Both the position numbers and the translations under genes were made by a program. Positions 1-9,707 of a stretch of 64,000 nt of DNA are shown here, in pieces; the first letter of the stretch is position 1; each line of letters opens with the position of its first letter. Origin of the DNA: Chromohalobacter canadensis (GTDB taxonomy: Bacteria; Pseudomonadota; Gammaproteobacteria; Pseudomonadales; Halomonadaceae); contig NZ_CP140151.1 of assembly GCF_034479555.1 (NCBI RefSeq), positions 992,001 through 1,056,000 on the forward strand, written 5' to 3'. Below the pieces are notes generated by a model that searched no databases, was not told the DNA's origin, and was given only the letters and a program-made list of their open reading frames with translations.

Positions 1-2055
1 GCCACGCCCACGCTGGCCGACGCACTCACCGGGGACGACGGCGCTTCGTCGGTGATCGACACCCTGACCTGGCGCGACACCGACCTCCTCGACGACGATC
101 CTAAAGCGGCACTCGATGCCTATCGCTACCGCCTGCTGACTCCCGAGATACGCCAGGCCATCGATACCGACGGCGGTGCATCGCTGGTCGACCCCGCACT
201 GAAGACGCTGTTCTCGCCCGCCGCACGCCCGGACCCGCGACGCGATCCGTTCGGGCTGCTCGATGCCTGGCTCAAGGAGCGCACCACGAGTCGCGTCACC
301 CCGCGCGACGGCCGTTTGAGCGTCGATATCGACGGCCAGCGTTTCAACCTGCTGATCGGCGAACTCGCCGCCTCGCCCTACGCGCCGGACGCCCAGCAGC
401 GCCTGACCACGGCATTGGCGGATTTTGAGGCCACGCACCCCGAGGCGACGCTATTGCGCTCGGGGCTGATCTTTCATGCCGCGGCCGGCGCAGAGCAGGC
501 CAAGCACGAGATCTCGACCATTGGCCTGGGCGCGTTGCTCGGTCTGATCGCGGTGCTGCTGATCGTCTTTCGCTCGCCGCGCGTCCTGCTTGCACTGTTG
601 CTACCACTAGGCAGCGGCCTGCTGCTGGCGCTAACCGCTACTCTGGCGTTGTTCGGCAGCCTGCACCTGCTGACCCTGGCCTTCGGTGCCAGCCTGATTG
701 GCATCGCCATCGATTACGCCCTGCACTTGCAAAGCCATCGCGCCATCGCCGGCCGTGGGTTCCGATTGCGTCCCCTGTTGCCCGGGCTCGCCCTCGGCCT
801 GGCCTCGAGCCTGGTCGCCTACCTCGCCCAGACCCTCACCCCGTTGCCCGGGCTGCGTCAGATGGCGGTCTTCGCCGCGCTCGGCCTGGTCGGCGCCTGG
901 CTGAGCGTGGTGCTCTGGCTACCTCGCTTGCGGCTCCCCGTCTCGCCGGCCACCGCGCGCCTGGCCAACCGTTGGGAAAGCATGACGCGCACGCCGTGGC
1001 GCCTCACCCCCGGCTGGGTCGGCGTGGTCGCCGTCATCTTGCTGGCCGTCTGCGTCTGGCGTCTGCAAAGCGACGACAGCCTGCGGCTGCTCAGTTCATC
1101 GCCCGATGCCTTGCTCGAGCAGGAGCGCATCGTGCAGCGACACTTCGGTAACGATACCGGCACGCATTATTTGCTGGTGCGCGGCGACGATGAGGCCGCG
1201 CTGCTCTCACGGCTCGACGCACTCCACGCGCCGCTGGACGAGCTGCAGCGCCAGGATGTGATCAGCGGACACGTCGACCTTGCCGACAGCGTGCCGCCGC
1301 CCGCTCAGCAGGAGGCCGACCTCGAACGCGTCGAGCGCCTCTATAGGGAACCGCTCGAGACCCTGTTCGAGCGCGCGGGGCTCCCCGAGACGCTGGCCGA
1401 ACGGGCACGTGCTCGCCTCGACGAGAGCCCGTTGCTGGATGTCGAGAGCTGGCTCGACACACCGCTCGGAGAATCGCAACGCCGCCTGTGGCTGGGCAAG
1501 ACCGACGACGGTGACGTCGCCGCCAGCGTGGCGCTTCAGGGTGTCGCGGACGGCGACGGCGAGGCGCCTCTGCGGCAACTCGCCGCCGATACGCCCGGCG
1601 TTACCTATGTCGATCGTATCGAGCGCTTGTCGGGCCTGCTTGGCGAACTGCGCACGCATATCGCCGAATGGCTAGCATTGGGCTTGGTCTTGCTGGGCGT
1701 GGGGCTGAGCCTGCGCTATCGTCGCCGTACCTGGCGAGTGCTGTTGCCCCCGCTAGGCGCTACGCTGATCGTATTGACGAGCTTCGCAGTGGCCGGCATC
1801 CCGCTCAACGTCTTCAGTCAGTTGGGGCTGTTGCTGGTCTTGGGCATCGGCCTCGACGCAGGTATCTTCAATGCCGAGCATCCGCGCCAGGCAGCGGCCT
1901 GGCTGGCCATCAGCCTGTCCACGCTAACCAGTCTGCTGGCCTTCGGACTGCTTGCGTTCAGTGCCACCCCGGCGCTTCACTATCTCGGCCTGACGTGTCT
2001 GATCGGTCTGGCCGCGGTGTGGGGGCTGGTCTACTTGCTCAGACCCGGTCCATGA
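1..2055 (+). CDS. MMPL/RND-superfamily exporter, 5' partial (aryl polyene-type cluster)
   Basis: The reading frame is open from base 1, so the gene starts upstream of the window; a GTG at 52 is internal. The visible part has a periplasmic segment, a block of hydrophobic helices (about bases 500-950), a second periplasmic loop and a second helix block at the C-terminus, the two-half layout of MMPL transporters. Proteins of this family sit in aryl polyene clusters and are thought to move the lipid product to the outer membrane. It is followed after 11 bases by the halogenase-like gene and reads as one operon with everything to 6327. The family call rests on topology and neighbours; the substrate is inferred. 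Confidence 0.8.
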   Translation, partial: ATPTLADALTGDDGASSVIDTLTWRDTDLLDDDPKAALDAYRYRLLTPEIRQAIDTDGGASLVDPALKTLFSPAARPDPRRDPFGLLDAWLKERTTSRVTPRDGRLSVDIDGQRFNLLIGELAASPYAPDAQQRLTTALADFEATHPEATLLRSGLIFHAAAGAEQAKHEISTIGLGALLGLIAVLLIVFRSPRVLLALLLPLGSGLLLALTATLALFGSLHLLTLAFGASLIGIAIDYALHLQSHRAIAGRGFRLRPLLPGLALGLASSLVAYLAQTLTPLPGLRQMAVFAALGLVGAWLSVVLWLPRLRLPVSPATARLANRWESMTRTPWRLTPGWVGVVAVILLAVCVWRLQSDDSLRLLSSSPDALLEQERIVQRHFGNDTGTHYLLVRGDDEAALLSRLDALHAPLDELQRQDVISGHVDLADSVPPPAQQEADLERVERLYREPLETLFERAGLPETLAERARARLDESPLLDVESWLDTPLGESQRRLWLGKTDDGDVAASVALQGVADGDGEAPLRQLAADTPGVTYVDRIERLSGLLGELRTHIAEWLALGLVLLGVGLSLRYRRRTWRVLLPPLGATLIVLTSFAVAGIPLNVFSQLGLLLVLGIGLDAGIFNAEHPRQAAAWLAISLSTLTSLLAFGLLAFSATPALHYLGLTCLIGLAAVWGLVYLLRPGP

Positions 2056-2066
2056 GGAGACGCAGG

Positions 2067-3338
2067 ATGAACATCCACACCGACGCATCCCCGCATGCCG
2101 CCGACTGCGACGTCGCCATCATCGGTGCCGGACCCGCCGGCGCGGCGGCGGCCGCGCGCCTGAGCCGCCTCGGTTGGCGCGTGCATGTCATCGAACGCAG
2201 CCACTTCCCGCGCTTTGCCATCGGCGAAAGCCTGCTCCCGCAGAGCATGGCCTATCTCGAGGCGGCCGGCCTGCTGGAGACGGTTCAGGACGGTGGCTAT
2301 CAGCCCAAGAACGGCGCCGCCTTCACGCGCCACACGCGGACCACCACCATCGATTTCCGCGAGAAATCCACGCCCGGCTGGGGCACCACCTATCAGGTCC
2401 CGCGTGCCGACTTCGATCAGCGCCTGATCCACGCCGCCGAGGCTCAGGGGGCGACGCTCGAGTTCGGCACCACGGTGAGCGCCTTCGACGCCGACGCCGA
2501 ACGCCCCACGCTGCGGCTAGACGACGAACACGGCACGACGCGCCACCTGAGCGCGCGCTTCGTCCTCGACGCCAGCGGCTACGGCCGCGTGCTGGCGCGC
2601 CTGGAGGCCCTCGAACGCGACCCGCGCGCCGAGCCGCGCATGGCGATCTTCAGCCACGTCGAGGACGGCATCGAGGACGCCGACTATGACCGCGAGAAGA
2701 TCCTGATCGGCGTTCACCCCGAAGACGCCGGTATCTGGTACTGGCTGATCCCGTTCGCCGACGGACGTGCTTCGGTGGGCGTCGTCGGCGATATCGAGAC
2801 CCTCTCCGCGCATGGCGACGACCCCGAGGCACGCTGGCAAACTCTGATCGATCAGGAGCCCCGCTTTCGACAGCTCCTGCACCAGGCGCGGCGCGTGCGC
2901 GAGGTCAACGAGATACGCGGCTACGCGGCCAGCGTCACGCGCCTGCACGGCCCCGGTTACGCACTGCTCGGCAACGCCGGGGAGTTTCTCGACCCGGTCT
3001 TTTCCTCCGGCGTCACCATCGCCCTGCATTCGTCGCACCTGGCCGCGCCTCTGGTCGACCGCCAGCTACGCGGCGAGGAAATCGACTGGCACGCCGACTT
3101 CGAGACGCCGCTGCGCGCCGGGGTGGATACCTTCCGCGCCTTCGTCGAGGCGTGGTACGCCGGCACGCTGCAGACCATCGTCTTTCACGAAGCACCGCCG
3201 CCGCGCTTCAAACGCTGGATCAGTGGCGTGCTCGCCGGTTACGCCTGGGACCGCGACAACCCCTTCGTCACTGCCTCGCGACGCCGACTGGCAACGCTTG
3301 CCGAGATCTGCGAACAACGCGACGAGGTACGCTCATGA
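2067..3338 (+). CDS. FAD-dependent oxidoreductase, tryptophan-halogenase-like
   Basis: A 423-residue flavoprotein. The N-terminal Rossmann motif GAGPAG lies at residues 20-25, and further on the protein has the halogenase/geranylgeranyl-reductase-like GESLLPQ stretch (after the first beta-alpha unit) and a late GNAGEFLDPVFSSG flavin-binding motif. The ATG at 2067 is preceded by GGAGACGCAGG and is preferred to the longer open frame, which runs back into the exporter gene. I do not see the WxWxIP motif of true flavin-dependent halogenases in full form (WYWLIP is present), so the enzyme may be a halogenase, oxidase or reductase acting on the polyene head group or chain. Such genes are known in aryl polyene and flexirubin clusters. 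It overlaps the next gene by ATGA. Confidence 0.8.
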   Translation: MNIHTDASPHAADCDVAIIGAGPAGAAAAARLSRLGWRVHVIERSHFPRFAIGESLLPQSMAYLEAAGLLETVQDGGYQPKNGAAFTRHTRTTTIDFREKSTPGWGTTYQVPRADFDQRLIHAAEAQGATLEFGTTVSAFDADAERPTLRLDDEHGTTRHLSARFVLDASGYGRVLARLEALERDPRAEPRMAIFSHVEDGIEDADYDREKILIGVHPEDAGIWYWLIPFADGRASVGVVGDIETLSAHGDDPEARWQTLIDQEPRFRQLLHQARRVREVNEIRGYAASVTRLHGPGYALLGNAGEFLDPVFSSGVTIALHSSHLAAPLVDRQLRGEEIDWHADFETPLRAGVDTFRAFVEAWYAGTLQTIVFHEAPPPRFKRWISGVLAGYAWDRDNPFVTASRRRLATLAEICEQRDEVRS

Positions 3339-3931
3339 GCCTGGTACGACTCCCTCTGGCGCTCGCGCTGTGTGGCCTGATGCTGTTGGGGGGCTGCTCG
3401 CTGGCACCGCCCATCGCGCCCCATCCCGCGCTGGATCAGGCCGAACGTTCGGAGACGCTCACCCGACGCCTGACCTTCATCCCCGACGATGCGGATGCGG
3501 AAGAACAGACCCTGATCGCTGTGCTGCGCCTCGCTCCGGACGAATTGCGCGTGGTCCTGACCACGCCCTACGGGCAGCGCCTGACGACGCTGGTGCGCGA
3601 TTCCTCGGGCAGCCGCTTCGAACAAGGCGACGCCCCGCGCGAGGATGCCCTGCCGTTTCCGCCGGACTGGCTGGCGACGCGCCTCGAATGGTCGCTGTGG
3701 CCCCGCTCAGCGCTCGAAGATGCCTTTGCCGAGAGCGACTGGACACTCGACGAGAATCGCCGAGAGCGCCTGATCGCCTATCGCGGCGAGCGTGTCGCCC
3801 GCATCACGCCGCCACCGGCGCAACGCGATATGGAAAGTGACAGCGACGTATTGCTGGAAGATTTTCAAGGCGACTACCGACTGCGCATCGCGCCGCTCGA
3901 TTCGTCCACCGACCACGAGGCCTCGCGATGA
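3335..3931 (+). CDS. DUF3261-type lipoprotein of the aryl polyene operon
   Basis: A 198-residue protein with a short basic N-terminus, a hydrophobic segment and a lipobox LLGGC with the modifiable Cys at residue 21, so it is probably an outer-membrane or periplasm-facing lipoprotein. The rest looks like a LolA/LolB-type beta-rich domain; DUF3261 proteins are regularly found between the exporter and the ketosynthase in aryl polyene clusters. The ATG at 3335 overlaps the stop of the flavoprotein, and its own stop overlaps the start of the ketosynthase, indicating translational coupling. A role in carrying the lipid product across the periplasm is an inference from fold and position. Confidence 0.72.
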   Translation: MSLVRLPLALALCGLMLLGGCSLAPPIAPHPALDQAERSETLTRRLTFIPDDADAEEQTLIAVLRLAPDELRVVLTTPYGQRLTTLVRDSSGSRFEQGDAPREDALPFPPDWLATRLEWSLWPRSALEDAFAESDWTLDENRRERLIAYRGERVARITPPPAQRDMESDSDVLLEDFQGDYRLRIAPLDSSTDHEASR

Positions 3932-5130
3932 GCCTATCCGCCAACCGCCAACCCTGTCGTCTGTCGCGTCCCGGCGTGGTGTGTAGCCTCGGAGACGACC
4001 TGGAGACCATCGCCGACGCCTTGTTCGCGGGGCGACGCGGGCTGACATCCAGCGCCGCCTTCACCCCCGAACGCGAGCTACCGTTGGGCATGGTCACGCG
4101 CTCGCTCCCCGATTGGGACGACTGGCCGCCCGAGCAGCGCAGCCGCAATAACCGCTTGCTGGCACTCGCCATGCAACGCCTGCATGACACGCTCGAGACG
4201 CTGCGTGAGTCGGTGCCGCCCGAGCGCATCGGCGTGGTCATCGGTACCAGTACCTCAGGCATCGGCGAGACCGAGAGCGCCATCGCCGATGCCGGTCGCG
4301 AGGGCTCGCTACCCGAGACGTTCCGCTATGCCAATCAGGAACTCGGCGCGCCGGCGCGTTTCGTGGCCGAGCGCCTCGGCGCAAACGGGCCGGTGTACGC
4401 GCTTTCCACGGCTTGCAGCTCCAGCGCACGGGCCCTGGCCAGCGCTCGCCGACTGCTGGCCAGTGGGGCATGCGACGCGGTCGTCGCGGGTGGCGCAGAC
4501 AGTCTCTGCCGCTTGACAGTCAACGGCTTCGCCAGCCTTGAGGCGATCAGCGAATCCCCTTGCCTGCCGTTCTCCGCACAGCGCGACGGCATCAATATCG
4601 GCGAGGCGGCGGCGCTGTTCGTGGTCACCCCGGAAGCCGGCGGCATTCAGCTCAGCGGCACGGGCGAATCCAGCGACGCCTATCACATCTCCGCGCCACG
4701 TCCGGATGGCAGCGGCGCGCACGAGGCGATGCGCCAGGCCCTGGCAATGGGCGGCTGCGCGCCCGAGGCGGTGGATTATCTCAACCTGCACGGCACAGGC
4801 ACCCGCCACAACGACAGCATGGAAGCCAAGGCGGTCGCGACGCTGTTTGAAACTTCGCCACCGTGCAGCTCGACCAAGGCCTTGACCGGCCATACCCTGG
4901 GGGCCGCCGGCGCGTTGGAGGCCGCGTTCTGCTGGTTGGCGCTCGACCGCGGGCGCCTGCCGGTGCATGTATTCGATGCCGTGCCCGATCCCGAGTTGCC
5001 ACTCCTCGACTATGTCATGCCTACGGTCACGTCCGAGCACAAGCCGTATCCGCTCAAGCATGCGTTGAGCAACTCCTTCGCCTTCGGCGGCAATAACGCC
5101 GCGCTGCTGATGACCCGTGAGGAGGCATGA
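3928..5130 (+). CDS. beta-ketoacyl-ACP synthase (aryl polyene KS)
   Basis: A 400-residue thiolase-fold condensing enzyme with the full catalytic triad of a FabF-type ketosynthase: Cys163 in STACSSSARAL, His288 in NLHGTGT and His322 in GHTLGAAGA. It should extend the polyene chain by decarboxylative condensation with malonyl-ACP. The order ketosynthase, dehydratase, ketoreductase downstream is the standard core of aryl polyene clusters (ApeO-ApeP-ApeQ type). The start overlaps the lipoprotein stop (ATGA) and the next gene follows after one base. Confidence 0.88.
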   Translation: MSLSANRQPCRLSRPGVVCSLGDDLETIADALFAGRRGLTSSAAFTPERELPLGMVTRSLPDWDDWPPEQRSRNNRLLALAMQRLHDTLETLRESVPPERIGVVIGTSTSGIGETESAIADAGREGSLPETFRYANQELGAPARFVAERLGANGPVYALSTACSSSARALASARRLLASGACDAVVAGGADSLCRLTVNGFASLEAISESPCLPFSAQRDGINIGEAAALFVVTPEAGGIQLSGTGESSDAYHISAPRPDGSGAHEAMRQALAMGGCAPEAVDYLNLHGTGTRHNDSMEAKAVATLFETSPPCSSTKALTGHTLGAAGALEAAFCWLALDRGRLPVHVFDAVPDPELPLLDYVMPTVTSEHKPYPLKHALSNSFAFGGNNAALLMTREEA

Positions 5131-5131
5131 C

Positions 5132-5605
5132 ATGAGCCTTCAGCTTCCCTGTGAGGTGAGACCGTTCGTCCCTCATGACGGCGCGATGTGTCTGCTCGAC
5201 ACGCTGCTGAATTACGATGCCGACGGGGCTACCGTCGAGATCACGCCCAAGGACAGCGATCTTTTCGTCGAGGACGGCGCGATTCCCGCCTGGGTCGGCC
5301 TCGAGTGGATGGCCCAGGGCGTCGCCGCCTGGGCCGGGGCCTGGGCACATATCGATGGCGCGCCACCGCCGCCCGGCTTCTTGATCGCCAGCCGGCGTTA
5401 CCATGCCCATGTGGATAACTTTGCTCTCGATGTGCCGGTGCACGTTCAGGTGACGCGGGAATTCGTCGCCGATAACGGCGTGCGCACCTTTGCCGGCATG
5501 CTCTCGACGGTAGCGGGCCAGTGTCTCGCCGAAGGACGCCTGAGCATCTTCCAGCCCACGCCGGACGCTTCTTCTTCCCCTGCAGAAAGGCAAAACGCTC
5601 GATGA
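5132..5605 (+). CDS. 3-hydroxyacyl-ACP dehydratase, ApeP-like hotdog protein
   Basis: A 157-residue protein resembling the aryl polyene dehydratase family: PFVPHDGAMCLLD near the N-terminus carries the hotdog-fold active-site His region, and LEWMAQGVAAWAG follows in the central helix where the acidic partner residue of FabZ/FabA enzymes lies. It would dehydrate the 3-hydroxyacyl-ACP to build the conjugated polyene. The ATG at 5132 is preceded by GAGGAGG from the end of the ketosynthase; the ATG 15 bases upstream has no better ribosome site. Its stop overlaps the ketoreductase start by ATGA. Confidence 0.8.
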   Translation: MSLQLPCEVRPFVPHDGAMCLLDTLLNYDADGATVEITPKDSDLFVEDGAIPAWVGLEWMAQGVAAWAGAWAHIDGAPPPPGFLIASRRYHAHVDNFALDVPVHVQVTREFVADNGVRTFAGMLSTVAGQCLAEGRLSIFQPTPDASSSPAERQNAR

Positions 5606-6327
5606 CCGACACCATTCTGGTGACCGGTGCCAGCCGTGGCATCGGTCGCGCCACCGCCCTGCGCCTCGCGCACGACGGCTTCGATATCGTTCTTCATTAC
5701 CGCTCACGCGAGCAGGACGCCGAGCGTGTCGCCGAGGAGATTCGCGCGCTGGGCCGCGAGGCGCGCCTTTTATGTTTCGACGTCGCCGATCGCGACCAGG
5801 CACGCACTCTCCTCGAGGCGGATATCGAGGCCCACGGCACTTATTTCGGCGTGGTCTGCAACGCCGGCATCACCGCCGACAACCCGTTCCCCGCGCTTAC
5901 CGGCGACGACTGGGACAGCGTGGTACATACCAATCTCGACGGCTTCTACAACGTGCTGCATCCGCTGGTCATGCCGATGATCCGGCGTCGCAAGCCGGGG
6001 CGCATCGTCACCATCGCCTCGATGTCGGGACTCATCGGCAATCGCGGCCAGGTCAACTACAGTGCCGCCAAGGCGGGGATCATCGGCGCCACCAAGGCGC
6101 TGGCCATCGAACTTGCCAAGCGCCACATCACCGTCAACTGCGTCGCCCCGGGGTGGATCGACACCGACATGACGCACCACCTATCCCAGGAAGAAGTGCT
6201 CAAGCTGATTCCCATGCGCCGCACCGGCCAGGCCGAGGACATCGCCGGAGTGGTGAGCTTTCTATGCTCAAAGGATGCCGCGTATATGACGCGTCAGGTG
6301 TTACCGGTGAATGGTGGCATGTGTTGA
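5602..6327 (+). CDS. 3-oxoacyl-ACP reductase, FabG family (aryl polyene KR)
   Basis: A 241-residue short-chain dehydrogenase with the NADPH site TGASRGIG at residues 8-15, NAG at 87-89, catalytic Ser in the IASMSG segment (140-142) and YSAAK with Tyr153 and Lys157. The C-terminus VLPVNGG is typical of FabG. It should reduce the ketoacyl-ACP intermediates of the polyene. The start is the ATG overlapping the dehydratase stop. Aryl polyene clusters usually continue with a second ketosynthase after this gene; here the operon stops, and the next gene lies 91 bases on and is unrelated. Confidence 0.88.
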   Translation: MTDTILVTGASRGIGRATALRLAHDGFDIVLHYRSREQDAERVAEEIRALGREARLLCFDVADRDQARTLLEADIEAHGTYFGVVCNAGITADNPFPALTGDDWDSVVHTNLDGFYNVLHPLVMPMIRRRKPGRIVTIASMSGLIGNRGQVNYSAAKAGIIGATKALAIELAKRHITVNCVAPGWIDTDMTHHLSQEEVLKLIPMRRTGQAEDIAGVVSFLCSKDAAYMTRQVLPVNGGMC

Positions 6328-6418
6328 GGTGTGTGGAGAGACTATCGCTTACCACCATCAAGCTTGGCGTGACAGGGCCGATAATGAGGCATACGCCTGA
6401 GGCAATGGATACGACACG

Positions 6419-7039
6419 ATGAAACGCTTGGTTCTGACGCTCGCCGTGCTGCTCGCGACCGCCGTACTGGGAGGTGCGCTGCTGACGGCTACCGACCTTG
6501 ACTGGCCGCTGCCGCCTTCGGCATTGATACCCTTGGGCGCCTTCGTCCTCGCACTGGGCGCGTTGGCGATCCTGGCGCTGCTCGGCCTGGCGTTTTGGCA
6601 GCAGCTCGTTCAGCAACAGCGAGCGCTCCGCGACAGTCTCGATGCCTTGGCGCATCACGGACGCACGCAAACCACCGCCTTGCTGGCCGAGCATTTCATG
6701 CAACATGCCGAACGCTTGCTGGAGAAGGAAGGATTGGACCCGAACAAGCGCAACGTGCTGCGCTGCTTGTCCATTGATGCGTTGCGCGGCAACAGCGGGC
6801 GCGGCGACCCCAACTATGCGCGTCTGGCACGGCTCTTCGAGTGGTTCGATGGCGAGGCACGCGCCACCGACGATGGGGTCGAACGGCGACGCCTGTTGGT
6901 ACCGGTATTGATGCAGTATGCGGATGTCGCCGTCCAGCTATGCCGTGTCGGCGAAAGCGAAGAGGAGCGTCTGGGCGAGTTCCTGAGTCATCAGCCGCCA
7001 GCGGCGACACAGACGGACGACGCCACGCCAACGGAGTAA
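6419..7039 (+). CDS. membrane protein of unknown function
   Basis: A 206-residue protein I do not recognise. Residues 4-25 and about 35-62 are hydrophobic helices, followed by an amphipathic, Gln/Arg-rich region that may form a coiled coil and a soluble C-terminal half ending in an acidic tail. It looks like an inner-membrane protein with a cytoplasmic helical domain. It follows the polyene operon in the same direction after a 91-base gap without a clear terminator, so read-through is possible, but nothing in it points to polyene synthesis. Confidence 0.6.
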   Translation: MKRLVLTLAVLLATAVLGGALLTATDLDWPLPPSALIPLGAFVLALGALAILALLGLAFWQQLVQQQRALRDSLDALAHHGRTQTTALLAEHFMQHAERLLEKEGLDPNKRNVLRCLSIDALRGNSGRGDPNYARLARLFEWFDGEARATDDGVERRRLLVPVLMQYADVAVQLCRVGESEEERLGEFLSHQPPAATQTDDATPTE

Positions 7040-7090
7040 GCCGTCGGCGTGGCAAGTACTCAATAACGAGTATTCAATAAAAGGAAACGC

Positions 7091-7948
7091 TCAGCGCAGC
7101 AGCAGTAACGGCGACTGGGCGCGGCGAATCATCGCCGTGGTGGTACTGCCCACCAGGAACTGGCGAATGCGGGAATGGCCGTAGGCCCCCATCACCAGCA
7201 GCTCGATAGCGTGCTCGCGCTGATAATCGCACAGCACTTTTTCGACTTCGCCGGCGATGATTTGCGTATGCACGGCGCTACTGGTCGGCGCTAGCTGTTT
7301 CTCCGCCCAGGCCAGTTGCTCGCGATGCTCGTCGGTGTCGGCACCCACCAGCACCAGGTGGCATTCCAGGCCACGCAACAACGGACGCTCCGCCAGCAAT
7401 TCGACCATCTTGCGGGTAGTCGGGCCGCCATCGAAGGCGATGAGATAGCGCGACGGGGTCGTGAAGGTTTCCGGTACCACCAGAATCGGCCGGTGCAGCC
7501 CACGGATCACGCGTTCGAGATTGCTACCCATGTGCTCCGGCGCCGAATCGGCCGATTCACCGCGCTTGCCCAGCACTACCAAGCGGGATTCCTCCTCGAT
7601 CTCAGCCAGCGCCTCGACCAGTTCGCCGTTGCGCTGGCGCGTTTCGACCTCGGCGATGCCGGCGGCCTCGGCACGCTCGCGCGCCGTGCTGAGCATCAAG
7701 CGACCATGCTCCTGGGCGAGCTTGCCGCGCTGCTCGTCGAGGCTGGCCAGCTCCTCCAGCAGGTGCTCGCGCGAGCCGAGCCCGATGTTGCCGCGCGGGT
7801 CGAACTGGCTGGGCGCCTGGTTACGATCCAGCACATGCACGAACGATAGCGGGACATCCATGCGCTGGCTCGCCCAGACCGCCGCTTCGCTCACGGTTTC
7901 AGCATAGTTCGAGCCATCGATACAAGCCATGACGTGAGGTGCTTTCAT
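7091..7948 (-). CDS. universal stress protein with two UspA domains
   Basis: A 285-residue cytoplasmic protein made of two tandem UspA-like domains. The first begins MKAPHVMACIDGS; the second begins with YLIAFDGG and ends in VMGAYGHSRIRQFLVGSTT, the glycine-rich nucleotide-binding signature GxxGxSxxxxxxxGS/T of UspA proteins. The ATG at 7948 has GGAG seven bases upstream; the open frame extends 19 codons further without such a site. It lies downstream of and parallel to the SulP carrier gene, separated by the repeat at 8044-8188. Tandem Usp proteins are stress-induced nucleotide-binding proteins; the specific role is unknown. Confidence 0.85.
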   Translation of the reverse strand: MKAPHVMACIDGSNYAETVSEAAVWASQRMDVPLSFVHVLDRNQAPSQFDPRGNIGLGSREHLLEELASLDEQRGKLAQEHGRLMLSTARERAEAAGIAEVETRQRNGELVEALAEIEEESRLVVLGKRGESADSAPEHMGSNLERVIRGLHRPILVVPETFTTPSRYLIAFDGGPTTRKMVELLAERPLLRGLECHLVLVGADTDEHREQLAWAEKQLAPTSSAVHTQIIAGEVEKVLCDYQREHAIELLVMGAYGHSRIRQFLVGSTTTAMIRRAQSPLLLLR

Positions 7949-8043
7949 GTGGCGGGCTCCTTCCAATATTCTTATCGGGTCCCATCGTAATGGGGCTAAC
8001 TGCATGATACTCAGGGCGAGGGAGACTTGTCGTCTCCCCCTTT

Positions 8044-8188
8044 AGGCACTATCTGAAAAGTGCCTGCGCTCGATCATACGGCGTTAAAAATGGGCTCAAA
8101 GTACTCATTTACGTTCTGTAAACTCCGTCTTCTCGCCAATTTTTGCCTTGTCTGATCTTCGCTCGTCGACTTTTCAGACGAGGCCTAA
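8044..8188 (-). repeat. dispersed intergenic repeat, copy A (~145 bp)
   Basis: The reverse complement of this stretch matches 44258-44400 over about 140 bases with about 80% identity by eye, including long shared blocks such as GACAAGGCAAAAATTGGCG and TTTTTAACGCCGTATG. Both ends carry an imperfect inverted repeat centred on TCTGAAAA. It occupies most of the gap between the SulP gene and the stress protein gene. No open frame is conserved between the copies. Confidence 0.8.
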
Positions 8189-8216
8189 GGCGTAGGCCTA
8201 AGACGTAGACCGCGAC

Positions 8217-9707
8217 TCAGTGACCCATGAGTTTTTCCACGGCGTCGGGCTTGTCGTGTACCGCGAAACGGTCCACCAGGGTGGCGCTGGCTTCGTTGAG
8301 CCCCACGACTTCCACCTCGGTCCCTTCGCGGCGGAATTTGATCACTACCTTGTCGAGTGCACCCACGGCGGTGATGTCCCAGAAATGCGCGCGGGTCAGG
8401 TCGATACGCACGCGCTCCACGGTTTCCTTGAAGTCGAAGGCATCGGTGAAGCGATCCGCTGAGGTGAAGAACACCTGACCAACGACGCGATAGACACGCG
8501 TCTTGTCGTCATCACCTGCCTCGCTGCCCACGTACAGGATCTGGCCGACCTTGTTGGCGAAGAACAGCGAGGCCAGCAGCACGCCGACCAGCACACCGAT
8601 GGCCAGGTTGTGGGTCGCCACCACCACGGCCACCGTGGCGAGCATGACGATATTCGTGGACATCGGATGCTTGCGCAGGTCGCGCAGCGACTCCCAACTA
8701 AACGTCCCGATGGCGACCATGATCATCACCGCCACCAGCGCCGCCATGGGAATCTGCGCGACGAGATCGCCAATGAACACCACCATGATCAGCAGGATGA
8801 CCCCCGCGCACAGCGTGGAAAGCCGCGTGCGTCCGCCGGATTTAATGTTGATCACCGACTGCCCGATCATCGCACAGCCGGCCATGCCGCCCAGAAAGCC
8901 GGTGGCGATGTTGGAAACGCCCTGGCCCTTGCACTCACGGTTCTTGTCGCTGGGTGTGTCGGTGAGTTCGTCGACGATGGTCGCGGTCATCAGTGACTCG
9001 AGCAGCCCCACCACCGCCAGCGCGGCGGAATACGGGAAGATGATGGCCAGCGTCTCGAAGTTGAGCGGCACATCCGGCCACAGGAAGACCGGCAGCGTAT
9101 CCGGCAGCTCGCCCATATCACCCACGGTGCGCACCATGGAGAAGTCACCCAGCATGTAAATCGTGGTGAGCACGATGATGCACACCAGCGGCGACGGCAG
9201 CATGCGGCCGATGACCGGCACGTAGGGAAACAAGTAGATGATCGCCAGGCCGCCGGCGGTCATGGCGTAGACGTGCCAGGTCACATCGGTCAATTCCGGC
9301 AATTGCGCCATGAAGATCAAAATCGCCAAGGCGTTGACGAAGCCCGTGACCACCGAACGCGAGACGAAACGCATCAGCACCCCCAGGCGCAGGTAACCGG
9401 CCACGATCTGCAACACCCCCGTCAGCAGGGTTGCGGCGAGCAGATATTCGAGTCCATGTTCCTTGACCAGGGTCACCATGAGCAGCGCCATGGCGCCGGT
9501 GGCGGCGGAAATCATCCCTGGACGCCCGCCGGTGAAGGCAATCACCACGGCCATGGAGAAGGACGCAAAGAGCCCCACCTTGGGGTCGACCCCAGCAATG
9601 ATCGAAAAGGCGATCGCCTCGGGAATCAGCGCCAGTGCCACCACGGCACCGGCCAAGACGTCCGCTCGGACGTTCGAAAACCAGCGTTGTTTGATTGATG
9701 CGTACAT
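8217..9707 (-). CDS. SulP/SLC26-family anion transporter
   Basis: A 496-residue integral membrane protein. About 10-14 hydrophobic segments fill residues 15-390, with the family start [21 protein letters not shown] and [15 protein letters not shown] near the N-terminus; the C-terminal ~100 residues form a STAS domain ([23 protein letters not shown]). SulP proteins move sulfate, bicarbonate or other anions with Na+ or H+. Bicarbonate uptake is a common role in marine and halophilic bacteria, but the substrate cannot be read from sequence. The stress protein gene lies downstream on the same strand. Confidence 0.88.
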   Translation of the reverse strand: MYASIKQRWFSNVRADVLAGAVVALALIPEAIAFSIIAGVDPKVGLFASFSMAVVIAFTGGRPGMISAATGAMALLMVTLVKEHGLEYLLAATLLTGVLQIVAGYLRLGVLMRFVSRSVVTGFVNALAILIFMAQLPELTDVTWHVYAMTAGGLAIIYLFPYVPVIGRMLPSPLVCIIVLTTIYMLGDFSMVRTVGDMGELPDTLPVFLWPDVPLNFETLAIIFPYSAALAVVGLLESLMTATIVDELTDTPSDKNRECKGQGVSNIATGFLGGMAGCAMIGQSVINIKSGGRTRLSTLCAGVILLIMVVFIGDLVAQIPMAALVAVMIMVAIGTFSWESLRDLRKHPMSTNIVMLATVAVVVATHNLAIGVLVGVLLASLFFANKVGQILYVGSEAGDDDKTRVYRVVGQVFFTSADRFTDAFDFKETVERVRIDLTRAHFWDITAVGALDKVVIKFRREGTEVEVVGLNEASATLVDRFAVHDKPDAVEKLMGH

